From NCBI GenBank assembly GCA_963816555.1, contig CAWFLD010000002.1, positions 496,001 through 560,000 on the forward strand: a DNA stretch of 64,000 nt, written 5' to 3'. Both the position numbers and the translations under genes were made by a program. This document shows, in pieces, positions 1 through 10,906 of the stretch. This DNA comes from Lutibaculum sp963816555 (GTDB lineage Bacteria; Pseudomonadota; Alphaproteobacteria; Rhizobiales; Tepidamorphaceae). The notes beneath the pieces were generated by a model. The model made no database searches and had not been told where the DNA came from. It saw only the letters and a program-made list of their open reading frames with translations. Numbering within the stretch: position 1 is the stretch's first letter; each line of letters begins with the position of its first letter.

Positions 1-282
1 CTTCTGCGCGATCAGGTCGAGCACCGGTATGCCGTGGCGCATCGACAGGCCGAGGTCGCCGGTGAGCACCCCCTTGAGCCAGAAGACGTACTGGACGGGG
101 AACGGCTGGTCGAGGTGGTACTGCGCCCGGATCGCGGCGATCAGCTCGGGCGTCGGGTTCTCGCCGGCGAGCGCCAGCGCCGGATCGCCCGGCATCAGGT
201 GCTGCAGCGAGAAGATGATGATCGATATGAAGAAAATCGTCGGCACGAGCTGCACGAGCCGGCGCCCGATCAGGCTCAGCAT
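1..282 (-). CDS. Dipeptide/oligopeptide ABC transporter permease, N-terminal part only
   Basis: This is the first 94 residues of a DppB/OppB-type inner-membrane permease; the rest lies beyond the window edge. The protein opens with a basic start (MLSLIGRRLVQLVP) and a first hydrophobic helix. It continues with the family-typical stretch containing LMPGDPALALAGENPTPE and a block reading FWLKGVLTGDLGLSM, which matches the usual N-terminal region of these permeases. The start overlaps the end of the upstream ATPase gene, so it is probably translationally coupled. Together with the two ATPases and the binding protein it would import small peptides or related solutes. The exact substrate cannot be read from the sequence. 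Confidence 0.88.
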   Translation of the reverse strand, partial: MLSLIGRRLVQLVPTIFFISIIIFSLQHLMPGDPALALAGENPTPELIAAIRAQYHLDQPFPVQYVFWLKGVLTGDLGLSMRHGIPVLDLIAQK

Positions 283-1412
283 GGGTGCGTCTCCGTTTCC
301 GCGGCCGTCGCCCCCGGCGCCGTATCCGCGTCCCGGCTGAAGGCGGCGAAGAGCCGCTCGAGCCGCGGGTCGTTCGCCGCCTGCACCGGCATGAGGTCCG
401 GCTCCGGCGGCAGCTCGCGCCAGAACTCGCACGCGTTCGCGTGCCCGGCCTCGTCCGGCTCGAGCGTCATCGCGACCTCCCTGCAGGCCTCCCGCGCGTG
501 CGGGCAGCGGGTGCGCAGGCGGCAGCCGCTCGGCGGATCGATCGGGCTCGGCACGTCGCCCCTGAGGCTCCGGCTCGCCTTCCGGCCACCGGTCGCGGCG
601 ACGGGAATGGCCGACAGCAGCGCCCGCGTGTACGGGTGGCGCGGCTCGGCGAAGACCCGTTCGGAGGGGCCGGTCTCGACGAAGCGCCCGAGATACATGA
701 CCGCCACCCGGTCTGCGATGTGCTTCACGACGCTCAGATCGTGCGAGATGAAGATGTAGGCGAGCCCCAGCTCCGCCTGCAGGTCCTTGAGGAGGTTCAG
801 GATCTGGGCCTGGATCGACACGTCGAGGGCGGAGACGGCCTCGTCGCAGATGACGATCTTCGGGCCGACGGCGAGGGCGCGGGCGATGGCGACGCGCTGG
901 CGCTGGCCGCCGGAGAACTCGTGCGGGTAGCGCGCCGCGTGCTGCGGCCGCAGGCCGACCATGCGCATGAGCTCGCCGACCCGCTCGCGGCGCCGTGCCG
1001 GCGGCACGATGTCGTGCAGCATCAGCGGCTCCGCGAGGATCTGGCCCACCGTCATGCGCGGGTTGAGCGAGGCGAAGGGGTCCTGGAAGATCAGCTGCAG
1101 GTGCTTGCGGAAGTCGAGGATCCCGGCGCCGGTCGCCTTCGCCACGTCCTCGCCGTCGAGCAGGACCTGGCCGTCGGTGGGATCCTCCAGCCGCATCAGC
1201 AGTCGGCCGATCGTCGACTTGCCGCAGCCCGAATTCCCCGACGATCGCCAGCGTCTCGCCGGCGGCGAGCCGGAAGCTCACGCCGTCGACGGCCTTCACG
1301 GTGGCGAGCGGCCTGCCGAGCAGGGTCTTCTTCGCCACGAAGTGCTTCTTGAGCCCGCGGACCTCGAGGGCGACCGGCCGCTCGCCGGGCGTCCCGGCCG
1401 CACGAATGTCCG

Positions 1413-1416
<4 letters not shown>
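276..1416 (-). CDS. Dipeptide/oligopeptide ABC transporter ATP-binding protein, OppF/DppF type (frameshifted)
   Basis: This is the second ATPase of a peptide importer, energising uptake at the cytoplasmic face. The start (MTDIRAAGTPGERP) overlaps the end of the preceding ATPase gene in an ATGA arrangement. The Walker A loop should read GESGCGKST, but one extra base near 1231-1236 breaks the frame inside it and creates a GAATTC. Correcting it gives 380 codons. Downstream are the Q-loop (FQDPFASLNP), the signature (FSGGQRQR), Walker B (VICDEAVSALD) and the C-terminal oligopeptide-transporter extension (HPYTRALLSAIP, then Cys-containing GCRLRTRCPHA). Family assignment is firm. The frame break is most likely a sequencing error, because similar breaks occur across the window. 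Confidence 0.9.
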
Positions 1417-2447
<1,031 letters not shown>

Positions 2448-2477
2448 GTGCCGTGGTTCGATGCTCCGGAGCCCGCC

Positions 2478-3993
2478 TCACTCGGCGAGCGAGACGCCGT
2501 TCAGACGGATGATGCCGTCGGGATAGGTCTTGAAGCCCTCGAGCTTGTCGGTGAAGGCGTAGATCCACTTGGAGTGGTACATGTAGACGAGCGGCAGGTC
2601 GTCGAGGAGGATCGACGTCGCCTCGTCGTACTTTTCCTTCCGCTTGTCGGTGTCCGACATCGCCCGCGCCTCGGCCAGGATCTTGTCCAGCTTCTCGTTG
2701 CAGTAGTGGGCATCGTTGCCGGCGGCGCCGCAGCTCAGCATCGGCGTGATGTTGAGATCGGGGTCGACGCGCCCGCTCCAGCCGACGAGATGCGCCTCGA
2801 AATCGCCCTGCCGGGCCTTCTCGAGGATCGTCATGAGCTCCATCGTGACGACGTTCACCTTGATGCCGACCTCGCCGACCATCGACTGCACGAGCTGGGC
2901 GACCTGCTGGCGCTCCGGATCGGTCGGGACGAGGAGGTCGATCGTCACGTTGTCGACGCCCGCTTCCTTCATCGCCGCCTTCGCGGCCTCGACGTCGCGG
3001 CCGTGGACCGGCTTCTTCTCGTCATAGTAGGGGCTGCCGGGCGGGAAGGGCTGGTTGCCGGTGGCGTAGCGGCCCTCGAACACGACCTGGTTGATGGCGT
3101 CGCGGTCGATGGCCAGGTCGAAGGCGTGGCGCACGGCCTTGAGCTTCGACACGTCCTTGTCGGCGCCTTCGCCGCCGATGTCGAAGGTGATGGCGTAGTA
3201 GCCGAGGCCGGTCACCTCGTCGACCTTCAGCGAATCGTCGCTCTCCACGGTCGCCACGTCGGTCGGCGACAGCCGCTCCATGAAGTCGATCTGGCCCGAG
3301 CGCAGGTTGAGGAGCCGGACGCTCGAATCCGGCATGCCGCGATAGGTCAGCTTGTCGAAGTGGTACTGGTCGGCGTTCCAGTAGTCGGCGAACTTCTCGA
3401 GGACGACGCGGTCCTGCGCGACGTGCTCCACGAACTTGTAGGGGCCCGAGCAGACGGGGTCGTTGGTGAAGTCGGCGCCGAGCTTCTCGGCCGCCGTCGG
3501 GCTGACCATCATGCCGGCGCGGTCGCTGAGGGCGGCGAGCAGCGGCACGGAGGGCTGCTTCAGCTTGATCTTCAGCGTCAGCGGGTCGACCGCCTCCATC
3601 GAGTTCGATCGCGCTGATCTCGGACTTGCGCCGCGAGGCCTCCATGGTCAGGTCGCGGTTCAGGTTGTACTTCACCGCCTCCGCGTCGAACTTCGTGCCG
3701 TCGTGGAAGGTCACGCCGTCGCGCAGCTTCAGCGTCAGCTCGGAGCCGTCCTCCGACCAGTCCCAGGAGGTGGCGAGCATCGGCACGATCTTGCCGCTCT
3801 CGTCGATGTCGACGAGCTTGTCGCACAGCGACTGCAGCACGTGGCGGCCGACGAAGCTCCAGTTCGTCGCGGGATCGAGCGTGTCAGGGTCGTCCTGCAG
3901 CGCGATGTTCAGTTCCGACTGCGCCATCGCCGCATGCGGCAGGGCGGTGCTCATGGCGAGCGCGGCCATGAGGGCCAGAAGCGGTGTCTTCAT
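2478..3993 (-). CDS. ABC transporter substrate-binding protein, family 5 (frameshifted)
   Basis: This is the periplasmic binding protein of the adjacent peptide importer. It has a clear signal peptide (MKTPLLALMAALAMSTALPH, then AAMAQ) and family-5 landmarks: DDPDTLDPATNWSF near the mature N-terminus, LTLKLRDGVTFHDGTKFDA and KYNLNRDLT. Further on are SGPYKFVEH and the AIDRDAINQVVF block. A one-base insertion near 3603 separates the N-terminal 120 residues from the rest; removing it gives 505 codons with continuous homology-like sequence. It sits at the head of the transporter operon. The neighbouring gamma-glutamyltransferase suggests gamma-glutamyl peptides or glutathione-like compounds as ligand, but that is only contextual. 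Confidence 0.9.
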
Positions 3994-4031
3994 CCCGAAT
4001 CTTCCTGTTCAGAGTTGTCAGGGTGGTGAGT

Positions 4032-5864
4032 TCAGCGCGCGACGGCGTAACCCTGCACGCCGCGAGGGTTGGCCGCAGCCTTCACGATGTAATCTTCTCC
4101 GTCCCGTTCCCGCCCGCAAGCGCAGAGGCGGCCCTCCGCCCACGGCTCGCCGACCGTCACGTCGTGCCCGCGGCGCTCGAGCTCGCGGATCGTCGCCTCG
4201 GGGAACCGCGACTCCAGCGTCAGCGAGCCGAGAGCGGTTTCGCGCGGCCAGAACGAGCTCGGCAGATGGTCGGTGTGGAAGGAGGGGGCGTCGATCGCCT
4301 CCTGCAGGTTCATGCCGTGGTGCACGTGCCGCAGGAACATGATGAGCTGCCACTGGTCCTGCTGGTCGCCGCCCGGCGTGCCGAAGGCGAGGTAGGGCTT
4401 GCCGTCGCGATAGGCGAAGGAGGGCGTCAGCGTCGTGCGCGGACGGCGGCGCGGCGCGAGGCTCGTGTTCAGGCCCTCCTCGAGCCAGAACATCTGGCCG
4501 CGCGTCGTCAGGCCGAAGCCGAGGCCCGGAATGACGGGGCTCGACTGGAACCAGCCGCCCGACGGGGTGGCGGAGATCATGTTGCCCCAGCGGTCGACCA
4601 CGTCGACATGCACCGTGTCGCCGCGCTGGGCGCCGTCGGCGGTGAGGCCGGGCTCGCCGCCGCGGTCGGTGGCGGGCGCCACGGCGCGGTCGACCGTCGG
4701 CTCGCCGCCGCCGATGCCCGGCTGCGGCACCGTGCCGACCGGCCGCAGCGGCGGCAGCCTGGGATCCCGGCCGCCGGGGCTGCCGGGGCGGAACTCGTGC
4801 GACGCGGTCTCGCCGACGAGCGCGCGCCGCGCCGCGACATAGGCGTCGTCCAGGAGATCCGCGACCGGAACGTCGTCGCAGTCGCCGAACCACGCCTCGC
4901 GATCGGCCATGGCGAGCTTCACCGTCTCGGTGAGCAGATGCACGAAGTCCGGCCCCTCCGGGTCGAGCCTCGCGACGTCGTCGCCCGGCAGCATCTTCAG
5001 CATCTGGAGCAGAATCGGCCCCTGCGACCAGGGCCCGCACTTGAAGACGCGGTAGTCGCCGTGATCGACATGGAGCGGCCGCTCGATCGGCGGCGACCAT
5101 TCCGCCAGGTCGTCGGCGGTCAGGAGGCCCCTGTGGGCGCGCCCCGAGACGTCCCAGACCTCGTTCTCCCGGCAGAAGCGACCGATCGTCTCGGCCACGA
5201 AGCCGCGGTAGAAGCAGTCGAGCGCGCGCTCGATCTGCGCCTCGCGGCCGCTCGCGGTCTGCGCCTCCCGCAGGATGCGGGCGTAGAGGTCGGCGAGCTG
5301 CGGGTTGCGGAAGAGCCGGCCGGCCTGCGGGCAGTCGCCGCCTGGAAAGTAGACCTCGTACGAGCTCGGCCAGTGCCTCTCGAACAGTTCGCGCATCGTC
5401 TCGATCGTGTTCGAGATGCGCGGCACGAGGGGATGGCCGTTGGCCGCGTAGTAGATCGCCGGCTCGAGCACGTCCGCGATCGTGGCGGTGCCGTGGTCGC
5501 GCAGGACGGTCATCCAGGCACCGAAGGCGCCGGGGACGCAGGCCGGGAGGAGCCCCGTGCCGGGGACGAGGTCGAGGCCGAGCTCGCGGAAGTGCCCGAT
5601 CGTCGCCGCGGCGGGAGACGATCCCTGTCCGCACACGACGATCGGCTCGTCGGCGCCGGCGGGATTGAGCAGGATCGGCACCTCGCCGGCCGGCCCGTTC
5701 AGGTGCGGCTCGACGACCTGCAGCACGAGGCCCGTGGCGACCGCCGCGTCGAAGGCGTTCCGGCCGCGCTCCAGCAGCGACATTCCGACCTGCGAGGCGA
5801 TCCAGTGGGTGGACGAGACGGCGCCGAAGGTCCCACGCAGTTCAGGCCGGGTGGTGAAGCTCAA
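4032..5864 (-). CDS. Gamma-glutamyltransferase family protein
   Basis: This 610-residue protein belongs to the N-terminal nucleophile gamma-glutamyltranspeptidase family, which hydrolyses or transfers gamma-glutamyl groups. The conserved opening (ISS/VSSTHWIASQVGMSLL type, then NAFDAAVATGLVL) is present. The autoprocessing site reads GDTVHVDVVDRWGN, so the nucleophile Thr that starts the small subunit is retained, followed by the PSGG oxyanion-type loop and the late GTPGGDQQDQWQ block. I see no obvious N-terminal signal peptide, so it may be cytoplasmic, like many bacterial GGT-family members annotated as acylases. It lies 38 bases upstream of the peptide importer genes on the same strand, suggesting joint use of imported gamma-glutamyl compounds. 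Substrate specificity is uncertain. Confidence 0.85.
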   Translation of the reverse strand: MSFTTRPELRGTFGAVSSTHWIASQVGMSLLERGRNAFDAAVATGLVLQVVEPHLNGPAGEVPILLNPAGADEPIVVCGQGSSPAAATIGHFRELGLDLVPGTGLLPACVPGAFGAWMTVLRDHGTATIADVLEPAIYYAANGHPLVPRISNTIETMRELFERHWPSSYEVYFPGGDCPQAGRLFRNPQLADLYARILREAQTASGREAQIERALDCFYRGFVAETIGRFCRENEVWDVSGRAHRGLLTADDLAEWSPPIERPLHVDHGDYRVFKCGPWSQGPILLQMLKMLPGDDVARLDPEGPDFVHLLTETVKLAMADREAWFGDCDDVPVADLLDDAYVAARRALVGETASHEFRPGSPGGRDPRLPPLRPVGTVPQPGIGGGEPTVDRAVAPATDRGGEPGLTADGAQRGDTVHVDVVDRWGNMISATPSGGWFQSSPVIPGLGFGLTTRGQMFWLEEGLNTSLAPRRRPRTTLTPSFAYRDGKPYLAFGTPGGDQQDQWQLIMFLRHVHHGMNLQEAIDAPSFHTDHLPSSFWPRETALGSLTLESRFPEATIRELERRGHDVTVGEPWAEGRLCACGRERDGEDYIVKAAANPRGVQGYAVAR

Positions 5865-5935
5865 GTTGTGGATTCCCTGGAGGGTAGACGGGCGTGGCGG
5901 GGTCGATTCCCAATTTCATTAGCAGAGAAGGAAGC

Positions 5936-5960
5936 CCGGCCCAACGGATTCCGGGGCCGG
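5936..5960 (-). terminator. Possible terminator after the FAD monooxygenase gene
   Basis: In the minus direction, downstream of the monooxygenase stop, a 7-bp perfect stem (CCGGCCC / GGGCCGG) with an 11-base loop is followed by a pyrimidine-rich stretch (GCTTCCTTCTCT). The T run is poor, so an intrinsic terminator is plausible but not certain. It would separate the monooxygenase from the gamma-glutamyltransferase and peptide transporter. Confidence 0.35.
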
Positions 5961-5994
5961 TTCCATTTCTTCCGCGGATGCCGAGTTTCGGCGC

Positions 5995-7890
5995 TCAGGC
6001 CGGCGCCAGCATGAAGCCGTCGAAGAAGGCGGCGAGCTCCTCGTGGGCCCCGATCGGCAGGACGTGGGCGACGTGCTGGTCGGGCCGGACGACGACCACG
6101 CAGCCCGCCTCGCGGTCGATGCCGCGCATGTCGAAGATGTCCCTGCCGGGCGCCTGGTCGGCGCAGAAGACCTTCTCGTAGTCGACGAGCCCGAGCCGCC
6201 CCTTGCGCGGCCGGAGGGCCGGCGGCAGCGCGGTGATCTCGACCTCGCGGAAGCCGACCTGCAGGACGGCGTGGACATCGATGACGGCGTCGGGATCGGC
6301 GCCCTCCGGCGTGTAGCGCCGCACCGGCGAGCGCGGATCGTCCGTCAGGAACGCGCTCAGCCTGGCCAGTCCCGAATCCGCGGCCGTCGCGTCGCCCGAT
6401 CCGGCGAAGGCGAAGACGTGCCAGCGCGCGTCGGCGGAGACGACGTGGCCGAGCTGCATGCGCTTGGCGTCCCCCAGCCGGACGACCGGCGCGGAATGGA
6501 AGCGGGTGCCGATCTCGAAGCCCTGCGCCAGATCCTGCCAGCTCCCGGGGCCGATGATCTGCGAGGGCTCGTAGCGCACCGCGACGCCCGCGGTGTAGCG
6601 GCCGTGCTCGATGAAGTATCGCTGGAATTTCGGCGCGTCGCCGCCCTCCGCGTCGGGCTCGGCGATGACGCGGGCCCACTCGCGGTCGAAGTCGATCAGC
6701 CCCTTCGCCACGGCCTGGCGTTCCGCCGAATAGCTGTGCAGCAGCTCCGGCGCGCACCGGCCCGTGAGGACGGAGACGAGCTTCCAGCCGAGATTGAAGC
6801 CGTCGCCCATCGACACGTTCATGCCCTGGCCGGCCTTCGGGCTGTGGGTGTGGCAGGCGTCTCCGGCGATGAGCACGCGGGGCGGCCGGGGCTCGCCCTC
6901 CGGCACGTCGTCGAACCTGTCCGTCAGCCGCTGCCCGATCTCGTAGACCGACCACCAGACGACGTCCCTCACGTCGAGGTCGTAGGGCCGGAAGATCCTC
7001 TGCGCCGCCGCGATCAGCGCCTCCAGCGTGATGTTGCGGTTCCTGACGCGCTCGCTCTCGGCGAGGCTCTCCAGCTCGACGTAGAGGCGCACGAGGTAGC
7101 CGCCTTCGCGCGGGATGATGACGATCGTGCCGTGCTCGGACTGGATCAGCGACTTCTGGCGGATGTCGGGGAAGTCGGTCACGGCGAGCACGTCCATGAC
7201 GCCCCAGGCCTTGTTCGCGGCGTCGCCGTGCAGGCTGCGGCCGATGGCCTGGCGCACGGCGCTGCGCGCGCCGTCGCAGCCGACCACGTAGCGGGCGCGG
7301 ACGGTCTCGCTGCGCTCCTCCTCGCCGGGCGGGGCGTGCCGGACCGTCGCGGTCACCGGATGGCCCTCGGCCGACGCATCCACCGCCAGGTCGACGAGCT
7401 GCCGCGAGTAGCTGGGAACGAGGCGGGTCGGCGCGTTCCGCATCACCTCGAGATACATGTCGTGGATGCGCGCCTGGTTGAGGACGACGTGCGGCATCTC
7501 CGACAGGCCGTCCTCCACGTCCTGCACCCGGCCGCTGCGGACGATGTTGGCCGGTCGTGCCGGGTCCGGCTTCCAGAAGGTCGTCTCGTTCACCCAGCAG
7601 GCCTCTTCCATCACCTTCCCGGCGAAGCCGAAGGCCTGGAACATCTCCATCGACCGGCACGACACGCCGTCGGCCTGTCCCCGCTCCATCGGGCCGTGCT
7701 TCTGCTCGACGAGCCGGGTGGTGATCTCCGGGAACCGCGACAGGTAGGCCGCGAGCGTGAGGCCGGCCGGACCGCTGCCGACGATCAGCACGTCGACCTC
7801 GTCGGGAAGGGCGTCCTGCGCCATGGCCCGGTCGTTGGCGGGCCGGATCCGCGGATCGCCCGGCTCGAAGCCGTTCAGGTGGAACTGCAT
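5995..7890 (-). CDS. FAD-dependent aromatic monooxygenase, MobA-like (3-hydroxybenzoate 4-monooxygenase / phenol 2-monooxygenase family)
   Basis: This 631-residue class A flavoprotein hydroxylase has the FAD-binding GSGPAG motif at about residues 38-43 and the second FAD/NADPH motif YVVGCDGARSAVRQ. The ribityl-binding GDACHTHSPKAGQGMN follows, and the long C-terminal thioredoxin-like domain typical of phenol hydroxylase/MobA ends with PIGAHEELAAFFDGF. The length matches MobA-type 3-hydroxybenzoate 4-monooxygenases, which make protocatechuate. The divergent MarR gene mirrors the mobR-mobA arrangement described in Comamonas. pcaGH elsewhere in the window could use the product. The family is firm. 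The exact phenolic substrate is inferred. Confidence 0.82.
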   Translation of the reverse strand: MQFHLNGFEPGDPRIRPANDRAMAQDALPDEVDVLIVGSGPAGLTLAAYLSRFPEITTRLVEQKHGPMERGQADGVSCRSMEMFQAFGFAGKVMEEACWVNETTFWKPDPARPANIVRSGRVQDVEDGLSEMPHVVLNQARIHDMYLEVMRNAPTRLVPSYSRQLVDLAVDASAEGHPVTATVRHAPPGEEERSETVRARYVVGCDGARSAVRQAIGRSLHGDAANKAWGVMDVLAVTDFPDIRQKSLIQSEHGTIVIIPREGGYLVRLYVELESLAESERVRNRNITLEALIAAAQRIFRPYDLDVRDVVWWSVYEIGQRLTDRFDDVPEGEPRPPRVLIAGDACHTHSPKAGQGMNVSMGDGFNLGWKLVSVLTGRCAPELLHSYSAERQAVAKGLIDFDREWARVIAEPDAEGGDAPKFQRYFIEHGRYTAGVAVRYEPSQIIGPGSWQDLAQGFEIGTRFHSAPVVRLGDAKRMQLGHVVSADARWHVFAFAGSGDATAADSGLARLSAFLTDDPRSPVRRYTPEGADPDAVIDVHAVLQVGFREVEITALPPALRPRKGRLGLVDYEKVFCADQAPGRDIFDMRGIDREAGCVVVVRPDQHVAHVLPIGAHEELAAFFDGFMLAPA

Positions 7891-7908
7891 TTCCCGGTCC
7901 TTCCGCTT

Positions 7909-7940
7909 AGTATGTATACTTATAATATCTAGGCATATTA
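7909..7940. promoter_or_regulatory. AT-rich palindromic operator region between monooxygenase and MarR genes
   Basis: The intergenic space between the divergent genes holds a conspicuously AT-rich patch in GC-rich surroundings. It contains two inverted repeats: AGTAT-GT-ATACT (7909-7920) and TAATAT-CTAGGC-ATATTA (7923-7940). Both have perfect arms. MarR dimers bind such palindromes, so this is the likely operator, overlapping one or both divergent promoters. Binding itself is inferred. Confidence 0.6.
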
Positions 7941-7991
7941 AATCGTGTCAATCTGGAATGGCGAGTCGGCAGGGCGAGGGCGGGGGAGCGC

Positions 7992-8417
7992 GTGGCGGAA
8001 CTGGAGGAGATGGCAGGCCACCTGATCAGGCGCCTGCATCAGCATTCGACCCAGGTGTTCCAGAAGCGGATGCAGGAGGCGGGCTTCGACCTGACGCAGG
8101 TCCAGTTCGCGACGCTTCAGGCGCTGCAGGCGAATCCCGCGAGCGACCAGGCCCGAATCGCCGAGCTGATCGCCTACGACCGCGCGACGATCGGCGGCGT
8201 CATCGACCGGCTCGAGCAGAAGGGCTACGTGAGCCGGGTCGTCAGCCGCCGCGACCGCCGCGCCCGCGAGGTCAGCCTCACGGATGCCGGCCAGCGGACG
8301 CTCGAGGCGGCCCTGCCGCTCGTGCGCGAGCTCCAGGGCGACATCCTCTCCGAGCTCGGGCCGCGCGACCGCGAGCGCTTCATGGCGCTCGCCCGGCAGG
8401 CGCTGGGCATGGCGTAG
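7992..8417 (+). CDS. MarR family transcriptional regulator, MobR-like
   Basis: This is a 141-residue winged-helix regulator. The dimerisation helix is followed by FDLTQVQFATLQALQ, the recognition helix region DRATIGGVIDRLEQKGYVSR and the basic wing SRRDRRAREVSLTDAGQ, all standard MarR landmarks. The start is a GTG, preceded by a purine-rich GGGGGAG. It is transcribed divergently from the aromatic monooxygenase, and MarR proteins in this position normally repress the adjacent catabolic gene until the aromatic acid or its product binds. By analogy with MobR the effector may be 3-hydroxybenzoate. It converges with the livF gene, leaving only 39 bases between stops. Confidence 0.88.
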   Translation: MAELEEMAGHLIRRLHQHSTQVFQKRMQEAGFDLTQVQFATLQALQANPASDQARIAELIAYDRATIGGVIDRLEQKGYVSRVVSRRDRRAREVSLTDAGQRTLEAALPLVRELQGDILSELGPRDRERFMALARQALGMA

Positions 8418-8456
8418 GCCCGGTCGCAGGCCCGGCCCCGCGCCCCGCCGCCCGCC

Positions 8457-9155
<699 letters not shown>

Positions 9156-9156
<1 letters not shown>

Positions 9157-9908
9157 CAGGCCGCCTCGTCGCCGAGATAGGCGGCGCGAACCTCCGGCGA
9201 GGCGCGCACCGCATCCGGCGCGCCGGTGGCGATGACCCGGCCGTAGGAGAGCACGGTCACCCGGTCGGCCAGCGCGAAGACGGCGTCCATGTCGTGCTCG
9301 ATCAGGACGATGGCGTAGCGCCCCTTCAGGCCCTTGAGGATCTCGATGAGCCGCAGCGATTCCTCGTGGCCCATGCCGGCGAGCGGCTCGTCGAGCAGCA
9401 GGAGCTTCGGCTGCGTGGCGAGCGCGATGGCGATCTCGAGCGCGCGCTTCTCCCCGTGCGACAGCGTGGCCGCCTGCCGCTCCTCGCGGCCGGCGAGGCC
9501 GACGAGCCCGATCAGCGCGGCCGCCTCCTCGTTCAGCGCCCGCTCCCGCGAGGCGACGCCGAAGAAGCGGAAGCTCGTGCCCGAGCGGCCCTGCACGGCG
9601 AGCGCGACGTTCTCGCGCGCCGTGAAGCCGGGCAGGATCGAGGTGATCTGGAAGGTGCGCGCGATGCCGCGGCGGACGCGGGCGTGCATCGGCAGGGCCG
9701 TGACGTCGCCGCCGTCGAACCGGACGGTGCCGCCGTCGGAGGCCAGGAGGCCGGAGACCTGGTGCAGGAGCGTCGTCTTGCCGGCGCCGTTCGGGCCGAT
9801 GACCGCGTGCAGCTCGCCCGCCGCGACCTCGAGCGACACGTCGTCGGTGACGCGCAGCGCGCCGAAGCTCTTGTGCAGGTGCTCGACGGCGAGGAGGGGA
9901 GGGCTCAT
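9156..9908 (-). CDS. livG: Branched-chain amino acid-type ABC transporter ATP-binding protein LivG
   Basis: This 250-residue ATPase is complete. It shows Walker A (GPNGAGKTTLL), ARTFQITSILPGFTARENV with the Q-loop, signature LSHGEKRALEIAIAL, Walker B LLLLDEPLAGMGHEES and the H-loop LIEHDMDAVF. It ends with the LivG-typical AYLGDEAA. The start (MSPPLLAVEHLHKSFG) overlaps the livM stop by four bases. It is the partner of LivF at the cytoplasmic face of the LivHM channel. The start is well placed by the overlap, so there is little uncertainty. Confidence 0.92.
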
Positions 9909-10897
9909 GTCCGCCCCCGCGAGATCGAGCCGAGGATGCCGCGCTCCATGTAGATCGCGACGAGGACGAGGAGCGGCCCGAACACGATCCGCCAGTGCTC
10001 GGTGAAGCCGGCGAGCCAGTCCTCCAGGAAGATGTAGGCGGCGGCGCCGAGGATCGCGCCGTGCACCGTTCCGAAGCCGCCGAGGATCACCATGATCAGG
10101 AGCTCGCCCGAGCGCTGCCAGGTCATGTAGGCGGGGCTCACATACTCCGTGTGGTTGGCGAGGAGGAAGCCGGCGACGCCGCAGATCATGCCGGCGATGA
10201 CGTAGGCGACGAGCCGGTAGCGGAAGGGGTCGAAGCCGATCGCCTCCATGCGCACGGGGTTCTCCTTCGTGCCGCGCAGCACCCGGCCGAAGCGCGAGAC
10301 GACGAGGACGCGGCAGAGCGCGTAGGCCGCGAGCAGGACCACGAGGCAGACGTAGTAGAAGGCGGTGCGGTTCGTCAGCACGTCGGCGCCCGCGACCGTC
10401 GAGCGGGTCCACAGCGTCATGCCGTCGTCGCCGCCATAGGCCGAGAGCGACGTCATGAGGAAATAGGCCATCTGCGCGAAGGCGAGCGTGATCATGATGA
10501 AGTGGACGCCCTTCGTGCGCAGCGAGATCCAGCCGGTCGCGAGCGCGAAGAGACCCGAGGCGAGGAGCGCCGCCGGGAGCTGCACCAGCGCGTCGCCGAC
10601 CTCGTTCGCCGACAGGATGCCGACGGCATAGGCGCCGATGCCGAGGAAGGCGGCGTGGCCGAACGACACCATGCCGCCGAAGCCGAGGACGAGGTCGAGC
10701 GACACCGCGGCGATCGCGAAGATCATGATGCGCACGACGATCGACAGGTAGAACGGGTCGAGGCCGACCGCGACGAGGAGCGGCGCCAGCGCGAGCGCGA
10801 GGAAGATCGCGGCCGGCACCACGATCGCGCCGCGCCCGCGCAGCCTGCGGGTGGCCGGGACCTCGGCGCCCGGGGCGCGGGAGACGGTTTCGCTCAC
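9905..10897 (-). CDS. livM: Branched-chain amino acid-type ABC transporter permease LivM
   Basis: This 330-residue inner-membrane permease starts at a GTG (MSETVSRAPGAEV). An N-terminal cytoplasmic extension is followed by about nine or ten hydrophobic helices. Family landmarks include LVLGFGGMVSFGHAAFLGIGAY, FIMITLAFAQMAYF, GTKENPVRMEAIGFDPFRYR and the ending MERGILGSISRG. It pairs with LivH to form the channel. It overlaps livG by four bases and begins close after the corrected livH stop. No frame break is visible within it. Confidence 0.92.
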   Translation of the reverse strand: MSETVSRAPGAEVPATRRLRGRGAIVVPAAIFLALALAPLLVAVGLDPFYLSIVVRIMIFAIAAVSLDLVLGFGGMVSFGHAAFLGIGAYAVGILSANEVGDALVQLPAALLASGLFALATGWISLRTKGVHFIMITLAFAQMAYFLMTSLSAYGGDDGMTLWTRSTVAGADVLTNRTAFYYVCLVVLLAAYALCRVLVVSRFGRVLRGTKENPVRMEAIGFDPFRYRLVAYVIAGMICGVAGFLLANHTEYVSPAYMTWQRSGELLIMVILGGFGTVHGAILGAAAYIFLEDWLAGFTEHWRIVFGPLLVLVAIYMERGILGSISRGRT

Positions 10898-10906
10898 GGG
10901 CGGCCC

